A DNA stretch of 11,027 nucleotides from Gammaproteobacteria bacterium (GTDB lineage Bacteria > Pseudomonadota > Gammaproteobacteria > Pseudomonadales > Pseudohongiellaceae). The notes under the pieces were generated by a model. The model saw only the letters and a program-made list of their open reading frames with translations, was not told the DNA's origin and ran no database searches. The first letter of the stretch is position 1. The number at the start of each line of letters is the position of its first letter. The stretch is from contig NZNL01000082.1 of NCBI GenBank assembly GCA_002694855.1, positions 11,038 to 22,064 of the forward strand, in the 5' to 3' direction. Made by a program: the position numbers and the translations under genes. This document shows, piece after piece, positions 7,078-11,027 of the stretch.

Positions 7078-8085
7078 ATGAAACAGGTCACTATTATCTG
7101 TATACCCCGCGCTCTGGGTTCAACCGTAACAATACCCCTAGAGATGCTAAGTGCCGCCAACGATATCGCAAAAGCTCAAAAACAGCCAGACAAGCTAATC
7201 GGGATTGAATTGGTAGGTATCGATAATGAAACCGTAGAGTTGAGTGGCGGACTAACCATGAAGTGCGCAAAAATTCTTAAAAACGCAGCTAACAGCAACC
7301 TTATTTTTATTCCGGGTGTATGGGGAAACCCACGCGCCAGTGTTGCTAAACATCACCAACTACAGAACTGGATTAAAGATCAATATCGAACTGGTGCGAC
7401 ATTATGTGCAGTTACCACTGGCGCTTTTTTTGTCGCGGCGACAGGGCTATTAAACGGCAAAGCAGCAACGACACACTGGCGTTTCTTTGATCAATTTCAA
7501 CGGACTTATCCAGAAGTAAAGTTGCAACGTAAGCGTTTTATAACCAGCATTGAGAATATCTATTGCACAGGCAGCGTGAATGCAGTCCGAGATATTATGT
7601 TGCATTTCATCGAACAATATTTTGGAGAATCTATTGCCAATCAAATATCCAGGCATTTTACTCATGAATTGAAAAAGTCCTACGAGTCGTTAATTTTAAG
7701 TAGAGATCAGAAAACTACCCATCATGATGAGGAAATCATAAAGTTACAGGAGTGGTTACAGGAAAACTATTATTTATATATCCGGATATCGGCTGTTGCT
7801 GATAAATTTCGTATGAGCGTGAGGTCGTTAAATAGGCGCTTCAAGCTAGCCACTGATACAACACCACTGCAGTACCTGCAGGGCTTACGCATCAAACACG
7901 CCAAGGAGCTGCTAAAACAAAGTAACCTGATAGTTGCCGAAGTGGCAGATAAGGTGGGTTACCAGGACGTCAGCTATTTCACCAGCCTGTTCAAAAAGCT
8001 GAATGCTGTTACGCCCAATGAATATCGGCAGCTCGTAAGAAATAAATTGTTTGTCACTGAGAATAATCCGCGACCGATTCAATGA
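7078..8085 (+). CDS. GlxA-like AraC-family regulator with DJ-1/PfpI domain
   Basis: This is a 335-residue transcription factor with two parts. Residues 1 to about 190 form a DJ-1/PfpI (class I glutamine amidotransferase-like) domain, shown by LIFIPGVWGNPR (75-86), GATLCAVTTGAFFVAATGLL (106-125) and GKAATTHW (127-134), which are GlxA hallmarks. The nucleophile-elbow position reads TTG rather than a Cys or Ser motif, so the domain probably binds a ligand instead of catalysing. Residues about 220-320 hold the AraC double helix-turn-helix: ISAVADKFRMSVRSLNRRF (237-255), then VAEVADKVGYQDVSYFTSLF (286-305) and VTPNEYR (311-317). It starts 11 bases after greB without a Shine-Dalgarno sequence, so it looks coupled to that run. 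Its targets are unknown. Confidence 0.93.
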   Translation: MKQVTIICIPRALGSTVTIPLEMLSAANDIAKAQKQPDKLIGIELVGIDNETVELSGGLTMKCAKILKNAANSNLIFIPGVWGNPRASVAKHHQLQNWIKDQYRTGATLCAVTTGAFFVAATGLLNGKAATTHWRFFDQFQRTYPEVKLQRKRFITSIENIYCTGSVNAVRDIMLHFIEQYFGESIANQISRHFTHELKKSYESLILSRDQKTTHHDEEIIKLQEWLQENYYLYIRISAVADKFRMSVRSLNRRFKLATDTTPLQYLQGLRIKHAKELLKQSNLIVAEVADKVGYQDVSYFTSLFKKLNAVTPNEYRQLVRNKLFVTENNPRPIQ

Positions 8086-8089
8086 ATCG
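8075..8089. repeat. palindrome spanning the stop codon of the AraC-family gene
   Basis: CGATTC-AAT-GAATCG is a perfect 6-bp inverted repeat with a 3-base loop, covering the stop codon (8083-8085) at a convergent junction. It could form a hairpin in either transcript, but no U-run follows on either strand, so I do not call it an intrinsic terminator. It could protect the 3' end of the mRNA or slow transcription. Confidence 0.35.
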
Positions 8090-8109
8090 ACCATAGACTA
8101 AAACACCGT

Positions 8110-8406
8110 TTAACTTGTCTTCTGTTTGAATTTGTCTGACTGTTCCAGTCTCGTTTCCGTCTGAAACTTCAATTTCCATTCTGAGTAGGGCATTCCGTAA
8201 ACAATTTCTCGAGAACTGTCATATGACACATCTAGCCCTCTCGCTTGAGCCTCAGCACTGTACCATTTCGATAAACAATTTCGGCAAAAGCTTGCCAAAT
8301 TCATCAAATCAATATTTTGCACTTCTTTGTGCTCATCTAGATGTTTTAGCAACCGCCGAAAAGTTGCAGCTTCGATCTCGATTCGGTTTTGTCCTTTCAT
8401 AGTCAT
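8110..8406 (-). CDS. DUF1244 family protein
   Basis: This is a 98-residue protein of the DUF1244 family, small soluble proteins of unknown function common in proteobacteria. The core signature is plain: NIDLMNLASFCRNCLSKWYSAEA (31-53), then VSYDSSREIVYGMPYSEWKLKFQ (60-82). The conserved pair Cys41/Cys44 suggests metal binding or a redox role, which is inference only. It has no signal peptide or membrane segment. It begins 10 bases after the HPF-type gene on the same strand, without a recognisable Shine-Dalgarno sequence, so the two probably share a transcript and translation is coupled. The ATG at 8406 was chosen; a second ATG two codons later is equally possible. Confidence 0.88.
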   Translation of the reverse strand: MTMKGQNRIEIEAATFRRLLKHLDEHKEVQNIDLMNLASFCRNCLSKWYSAEAQARGLDVSYDSSREIVYGMPYSEWKLKFQTETRLEQSDKFKQKTS

Positions 8407-8416
8407 AGGAATATTT

Positions 8417-8788
8417 TTACGCCGCCTGGTGATCGAAATCTATATCGTTTTTGTTTAGCGGGTTTTTCCGATATTTCTTGTCGGTTGATTTTAATTGCCG
8501 CTCAGCGGCATTGAAGGCGTCCCGAATGGCAACGTACAGATCTTCGTGAGCATGATTATCGTGCTGTTCTTGATTAACGCGTACTTCTTTTGAAGGAGTA
8601 TGTATTTCCAGACCTATTGAATAGACCTTTCCTTTGTGATGATTATTATGCGGTGAGTCCAACACAACACGGCCTGTAATGATTTGATCACAATAACGCT
8701 CAAGCTTATTAATTTTCTTTTCAACCGCGTCTACCAAGGCATTAGTTTGTTCGATGTTACGGAATACTATTTGGAATTCATGCGTCAT
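8417..8788 (-). CDS. HPF/RaiA-family ribosome-associated protein
   Basis: This is a small protein related to hibernation-promoting factor and RaiA (sigma-54 modulation protein family), which bind the 30S decoding region and silence or pair ribosomes in stationary phase or stress. From the ATG at 8788 it has 123 residues. The beta-alpha-beta-beta-beta-alpha order is visible: FQIVFRNIEQTNALVDAVEKKINKLERYCDQI (5-36), then VYSIGLEIHTPSKEVRVNQE and the helix HEDLYVAIRDAFNAAERQLK (81-100), with a polar tail. The longer in-frame start (TTG at 8866) is rejected because AGGAG at 8798-8802 sits 9 bases from the ATG and the family begins at this Met. It lacks the long C-terminal dimerisation domain. DUF1244 follows 10 bases downstream. 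Confidence 0.88.
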   Translation of the reverse strand: MTHEFQIVFRNIEQTNALVDAVEKKINKLERYCDQIITGRVVLDSPHNNHHKGKVYSIGLEIHTPSKEVRVNQEQHDNHAHEDLYVAIRDAFNAAERQLKSTDKKYRKNPLNKNDIDFDHQAA

Positions 8789-8848
8789 AAATAATGTCTC
8801 CTGATTTGATTCAAACAGCGGGGTTTCAAGCCTTTTTAGTTTCTTGTT

Positions 8849-8855
8849 ACCTCCT
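8849..8855 (-). promoter_or_regulatory. orphan strong Shine-Dalgarno sequence in the HPF leader
   Basis: On the minus strand this reads AGGAGGT, a near-perfect complement of the 16S rRNA 3' end. It is followed by AACAAGAAACTA, with no start codon within 15 bases. The real HPF start lies 60 bases further downstream with its own AGGAG. It could be a standby or decoy ribosome site, or chance. Confidence 0.3.
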
Positions 8856-8875
8856 AAACCAGACAATTATTTTTT

Positions 8876-8943
8876 CAACCAACTATTTACAAACTGATGG
8901 GTAATTTGGTTGCATGCTACTCTGCAGACAAATCCCCAACCAA
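8876..8943. repeat. alternating inverted heptamers CAACCAA / TTGGTTG
   Basis: CAACCAA (8876-8882), TTGGTTG (8906-8912) and CAACCAA (8937-8943) follow each other at 30- and 31-base steps, with the middle copy inverted. A partial fourth copy, TTGGTC, occurs at 8968-8973, again 31 bases on. The middle arm can pair with either neighbour, allowing two exclusive hairpins, or the sites may be protein-binding half-sites at about three helical turns. Confidence 0.35.
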
Positions 8944-9057
8944 TCACAAAACAGGTTACGTACATCGTTGGTCAATGGAAAGCGCGCAGCAAGAAAATCG
9001 AATTTGAGTGAAGACACAAAAAACTTCAGTATCCAGTTCTTGAGATCTAAAGACTAG
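8914..9057 (+). CDS. doubtful small ORF, 47 residues
   Basis: An ATG at 8914 opens a 47-codon frame ending at TAG (9055-9057), just before a hairpin-plus-T-run. The product would be polar and basic with no recognisable motif, membrane segment or signal peptide. There is no Shine-Dalgarno sequence, and it overlaps another small ORF on the other strand. A frame of this length is not rare by chance. Confidence 0.12.
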   Translation: MLLCRQIPNQSQNRLRTSLVNGKRAARKSNLSEDTKNFSIQFLRSKD

Positions 9058-9099
9058 GCGCGGAATCGGAAATAGTGCCGAGCGTTTTTGTTGCCGCAT
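8956..9099 (-). CDS. candidate small protein, 47 residues, with good ribosome binding site
   Basis: On the minus strand an ATG at 9099 is preceded by TGGGAGAGGGA (9110-9100), placing GGGAG five bases from the start, one of the better ribosome binding sites in the window. The frame runs 47 codons to TAA (8956-8958). Four of the last 20 residues are cysteine (FCVF, SCCAL, QRCT). I recognise no family. It is co-directional with the M15 gene before it and the HPF gene after it. It may be a real small gene, a decayed remnant or chance. Confidence 0.25.
   Translation of the reverse strand: MRQQKRSALFPIPRLVFRSQELDTEVFCVFTQIRFSCCALSIDQRCT
9059..9089 (+). terminator. weak intrinsic-terminator-like hairpin
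   Basis: TCGG (9066-9069) pairs with CCGA (9078-9081) around an 8-base loop. The stem can continue through CGC (9059-9061) with GCG (9082-9084) across a 4-base bulge, and five Ts follow (9085-9089). It would end a plus-strand transcript, for example a small RNA or the 8914-9057 ORF. The stem is short and broken, so this is uncertain. Confidence 0.25.
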
Positions 9100-9152
9100 T
9101 CCCTCTCCCAATTGCGCAGTGATTCTAGATTACATTGTTCAAACCTGTTTGT

Positions 9153-9701
9153 CTAAACCCTTGGATCGGTCGCTGTAAAACACCAGTGCCACGGTTCATA
9201 GTCGATTCCGTAACCATTTCCGCGCGGGTAGGTCAATGTAAAACCAAAAGCTGCTGCATTACTAATAAGCCACTCAAATGCTGAGGTATTTTCAAATTCT
9301 TCAACGAGCGGGTCACACCCTGTCGTCCCTATATCCAGAGCACGCCCTGTATGGTGTTCACTAAATCCGGGAGCTGCATTGACAGTCAATACTTCCGCTA
9401 TTGTTCGCCCTTCTCGAACTTTACGAGCGATTAGATCGTGCTGGTAATCAATGTCCCTAAATGCTGATATCAATAACAAGGCTACCCCAGCGTCTTCAGC
9501 TGCAAATTTCATCCTGCACCAAGCTTGGAAGGCATCAGGGGTCAGCTTTTGCGGCCTCTGGTAAAAGTCGAGCTCTGTATCAACCAGTTCGCCTGGTTCT
9601 CGGCAAAGCGGGAGTTTGCTAGTTTCTAGGTAATCTGGCCTGATACCGAGCGCATGGTGCAAAGCCACCACGCGTTCATTGAAAGTATCAATTTCCTTCA
9701 A
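9153..9701 (-). CDS. M15-family (VanY/DdpX-like) D-Ala-D-Ala carboxypeptidase
   Basis: This is a zinc peptidase of the M15 family, which trims D-alanine-containing peptidoglycan peptides. The active site is complete: SAFRDIDYQ (79-87, with the substrate-binding Arg82), SEHHTGRALD (114-123, with Zn ligands His116 and Asp123), and EPWHW (169-173, with catalytic Glu169 and Zn ligand His172). Family proteins acting on the wall normally carry a signal peptide or membrane anchor. None is visible here, so it may act in the cytoplasm on recycled peptides or be exported in another way. The start is the TTG at 9701; an in-frame stop lies two codons upstream, which rules out a longer N-terminus. The ribosome binding site is poor. 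It lies 49 bases downstream of the exported MBL gene. Confidence 0.85.
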   Translation of the reverse strand: MKEIDTFNERVVALHHALGIRPDYLETSKLPLCREPGELVDTELDFYQRPQKLTPDAFQAWCRMKFAAEDAGVALLLISAFRDIDYQHDLIARKVREGRTIAEVLTVNAAPGFSEHHTGRALDIGTTGCDPLVEEFENTSAFEWLISNAAAFGFTLTYPRGNGYGIDYEPWHWCFTATDPRV

Positions 9702-9750
9702 GAGTTACCCGCAGCTTGCAAAACTGTTTAAATCGATGATAAATATTTTA

Positions 9751-10617
9751 CTAACGCGGATAACTATCGAACACTGTTTCGATCCAGCGTTGTTCGTTGA
9801 TGAATCCCTGACCCCAGCTCTCATAATCATCGCCCAGTCCTTCTGCTACGATCTCTTCTTTGGTCATACGCTGAGATTTCATGACCCGAATAGCTGTGGA
9901 GGTATCCTTCACCACATTGTAGAAATTTAACAAGTCGCCTTTGGCTGCCAATGGGCCGTGCCCTGGAATCACCGCTACGTCATCTCCAATCCAAGACAAC
10001 GCTTTTTCCAAGTTGTTAAGGTAACCCTGAACGGTGCCGCCATTGGCGAGGTCGACAAACGGAAATCCGCCATTGAAAAAATGATCTCCCATGTGAATGA
10101 CATTCGATTCGGAAAACATGACAACACTGTCAGTGTCGGTGTGGCCATTAGGCATATGAATTAGAGTTATGTCCTCGCCGTTAAAATGAACGGTCACATC
10201 ATCATCGAAAGTTACTACTGGTAATGCGACCGCAGGTTGATTACTGGCTGCCATCCTCATCCTCACGTTTTCATGAGCTACGATCAAGCTTTCTGCGCCA
10301 AACTCAATATTTCCTCCAGTATGGTCCCCATGAAAATGTGTGTTAAGCAGAAATTTGGGAGTATCCGAACCCAGAGCTTCGATTGCGGTTTTAATGCGTC
10401 CTGCCAAAGGCGCGAATTGGTCATCGATTATCAAAATACCATCGCCACCGGCCGATACTCCTATGTTTCCACCCTGACCTATCAACATCGAAACATTGCC
10501 TGCCACGGGGACTGTCTGGATGGTGACATTTTCAAACTGATTCTGGGCGAACGAGGAGAGTGCTTGTAGGGATAAGCCCAACCCTAAGAAAAACCATTTT
10601 ATTGTTGAAGTTTTCAT
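9751..10617 (-). CDS. exported MBL-fold metallo-hydrolase
   Basis: This 288-residue protein starts with a typical Sec signal peptide: MKTSTIKW, a hydrophobic stretch, then a likely cleavage after SSFA (residue 24). The mature protein should be periplasmic. Zinc ligands are HFHGDH (His94, His96, Asp98, His99), NGHTDTDS (His159), MGDHFF (Asp178) and IPGHGP (His220). Asp178 stands where class B1 beta-lactamases have cysteine, so the site is of the two-metal glyoxalase II type. I see no reason to call it an antibiotic resistance enzyme. The substrate is unknown. The ATG at 10617 has GGAG five bases upstream (10626-10623), and this site lies in a perfect inverted repeat that could hide it. The M15 peptidase gene lies 49 bases downstream on the same strand. 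Confidence 0.9.
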   Translation of the reverse strand: MKTSTIKWFFLGLGLSLQALSSFAQNQFENVTIQTVPVAGNVSMLIGQGGNIGVSAGGDGILIIDDQFAPLAGRIKTAIEALGSDTPKFLLNTHFHGDHTGGNIEFGAESLIVAHENVRMRMAASNQPAVALPVVTFDDDVTVHFNGEDITLIHMPNGHTDTDSVVMFSESNVIHMGDHFFNGGFPFVDLANGGTVQGYLNNLEKALSWIGDDVAVIPGHGPLAAKGDLLNFYNVVKDTSTAIRVMKSQRMTKEEIVAEGLGDDYESWGQGFINEQRWIETVFDSYPR

Positions 10618-10657
10618 GCTGTCTCCGAATACCTGTTATTTCTTAAATGAGACAGCA
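10617..10657 (-). promoter_or_regulatory. hairpin sequestering the ribosome binding site of the exported MBL gene
   Basis: In the minus-strand transcript UGCUGUCUC (10657-10649) is perfectly complementary to GAGACAGCA (10625-10617), with a 23-base loop. The right arm includes most of the GGAGA Shine-Dalgarno sequence and the A of the start codon. A 9-bp stem here should limit translation until opened. As DNA, the two arms are centred 32 bp apart, so a dimeric repressor site is the alternative reading. Confidence 0.5.
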
Positions 10658-10686
10658 ATCCTATGTGGGACATGTTTTTTATGCAA
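10658..10686 (-). promoter_or_regulatory. weak promoter candidate for the exported MBL gene
   Basis: On the minus strand TTGCAT (10686-10681) and TAGGAT (10663-10658) are 17 bases apart. The hexamers match only three and four of six consensus bases. A start about 7 bases downstream of the -10 box would remove part of the left arm of the hairpin at 10617-10657, so this promoter and that hairpin cannot both be fully right. Confidence 0.2.
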
Positions 10687-10749
10687 GGCAATCAAGCTAG
10701 CTGTTTATCGCAATATCCCTAGTGACCCGTCGACATTTTGTGACTTTTA

Positions 10750-10786
10750 GTGTCCAATATGCCATAAAATGTGTCCAATTTGCTAT
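10750..10786 (+). repeat. tandem 21-bp-period direct repeats upstream of the fabY-like gene
   Basis: GTGTCCAATATGCCATA (10750-10766) and GTGTCCAATTTGCTATA (10771-10787, last base beside the given end) match at 15 of 17 positions, offset by 21 bp, two helical turns. The second copy ends about 22 bases before a TATAGT box. Two direct half-sites at this period near a -35 region are typical of AraC-family activator sites. A looser TAGTGACC (10720-10727) resembles the TAGTGTCC (10748-10755) at the first copy. Confidence 0.5.
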
Positions 10787-10808
10787 ATCTCGATTCTGAG
10801 CTCTTTAC

Positions 10809-10814
10809 TATAGT
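10809..10814 (+). promoter_or_regulatory. candidate -10 box of the fabY-like gene
   Basis: TATAGT matches five of six bases of the -10 consensus. No good -35 hexamer lies 16-18 bases upstream; instead the end of the second 21-bp repeat lies close to that position, as expected for an activator-dependent promoter. Transcription would begin near 10820, giving a leader of about 28 bases. Confidence 0.4.
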
Positions 10815-10848
10815 CCCAGCACATTCATGAGACCACCAAATTCGTAAG

Positions 10849-11027
10849 ATGGCTAATTTACCCGTAATCGTTGCATTCGGAGGCATCAATCCAGCAGGAA
10901 GAGCGTCGGGACATAACGCTTATCGCCGTATGGTGGTTGATGTTCTCGACGATGAAAAACGCGACTCCACCTGGACCAGCCTAGCTGCATTAACAGGTAA
11001 ACTAAGCAAAGTTGATAACCAATGGCT
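10849..11027 (+). CDS. beta-ketoacyl-ACP synthase, FabY-like (5' part, cut by window end)
   Basis: The frame opens at ATG 10849 and runs to the window end (59 full codons), so only the N-terminus is seen. LPVIVAFGGINPAGRASGHNAYRRMVVD followed by TSLAALTG closely resembles, from memory, the start of Pseudomonas aeruginosa FabY, a large ketoacyl synthase that starts fatty acid synthesis from acetyl-CoA and malonyl-ACP. The VIVAFGGINPAG segment is the opening strand-loop of a thiolase-fold domain. The catalytic Cys and His residues lie beyond the window, so activity cannot be judged. An in-frame TGA at 10828-10830 limits upstream extension. The ribosome binding site is weak. It is divergent from the exported MBL gene, with tandem repeats and a -10 box in the shared gap. 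Confidence 0.77.
   Translation, partial: MANLPVIVAFGGINPAGRASGHNAYRRMVVDVLDDEKRDSTWTSLAALTGKLSKVDNQW

Larger units (their letters stand above)
8789..9152. other. 364-base intergenic region upstream of the HPF-type gene
   Basis: No recognisable gene lies here. It should hold the promoter of the HPF-DUF1244 unit, but I found no convincing -35/-10 pair. It contains an unused AGGAGGT (8849-8855), alternating CAACCAA/TTGGTTG arms (8876-8943), two overlapping 47-codon ORFs on opposite strands (8914-9057 and 8956-9099) and a weak hairpin followed by a T-run (9059-9089). The M15 peptidase gene enters from the right without a clear terminator. Confidence 0.6.

Noticed and set aside
8789..8866. N-terminal extension of the HPF-type protein from a TTG at 8866
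   Set aside because: The ATG at 8788 has its own AGGAG at good spacing and matches the family N-terminus.
9958..10569. Plus-strand frames of 68 and 110 codons antisense to the exported MBL gene
   Set aside because: The minus-strand gene has a signal peptide and a complete metal site; the antisense frames show no domain.
9751..10617. Possible carbapenem-hydrolysing metallo-beta-lactamase
   Set aside because: The class B1 cysteine ligand position is Asp178 in a GDHFF motif, the general glyoxalase II-type pattern; there is no resistance context.
10720..10790. GTGTCC repeats read as the end of an insertion sequence
   Set aside because: No transposase, matching opposite terminal repeat or target duplication is visible; an operator explains the two-copy 21-bp layout better.

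Overview
The window reads as an ordinary chromosomal segment of a free-living gammaproteobacterium, probably marine or halotolerant. The evidence is an NhaC-type Na+/H+ antiporter, a GreB elongation factor, a DUF1244 protein beside an HPF/RaiA-type ribosome factor, and the 5' end of a FabY-like beta-ketoacyl synthase of the Pseudomonas kind. Base composition is moderate and fairly even. I saw no insertion sequence, phage gene, tRNA, rRNA or CRISPR array. I cannot name the genus from sequence alone.

Layout. Bases 93-1574 (+) encode NhaC. It converges on a minus-strand pair (1639-2830), a LACTB2-like metallo-beta-lactamase-fold protein overlapped by 8 bases with a GIY-YIG protein. A divergent gap (2831-3098) separates this pair from a co-directional plus-strand run of five genes. 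These are serA-type 3-phosphoglycerate dehydrogenase, serC, dinB (Pol IV), greB and a GlxA-like AraC-family regulator (3099-8085). This run converges on a minus-strand pair, an HPF/RaiA-family factor followed by DUF1244 (8110-8788). A 364-base gap follows, holding only weak small-ORF candidates. Next come two minus-strand genes, an M15 peptidase without a visible signal peptide (9153-9701) and an exported MBL-fold hydrolase (9751-10617). The window ends inside a plus-strand fabY-like gene (from 10849).

How the genes relate. serA and serC catalyse successive steps of serine biosynthesis and are almost certainly co-transcribed. dinB, greB and the AraC gene follow with gaps of only 11-15 bases between them and almost no Shine-Dalgarno sequences, suggesting coupled translation. 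DinB and GreB both deal with stalled polymerases, which gives the run a loose nucleic-acid stress theme. HPF and DUF1244 probably form a small stationary-phase operon.

The most interesting signals are non-coding. A perfect 9-bp inverted repeat would bury the ribosome binding site and the A of the start codon of the exported MBL hydrolase. A pair of direct repeats with a 21-bp period ends close to a good -10 box upstream of the fabY-like gene, an AraC-style operator layout. A 26-codon upstream ORF stops one base before the serA start. The serA product also seems to lack the usual catalytic glutamate. I did not find a clearly new multi-gene system.
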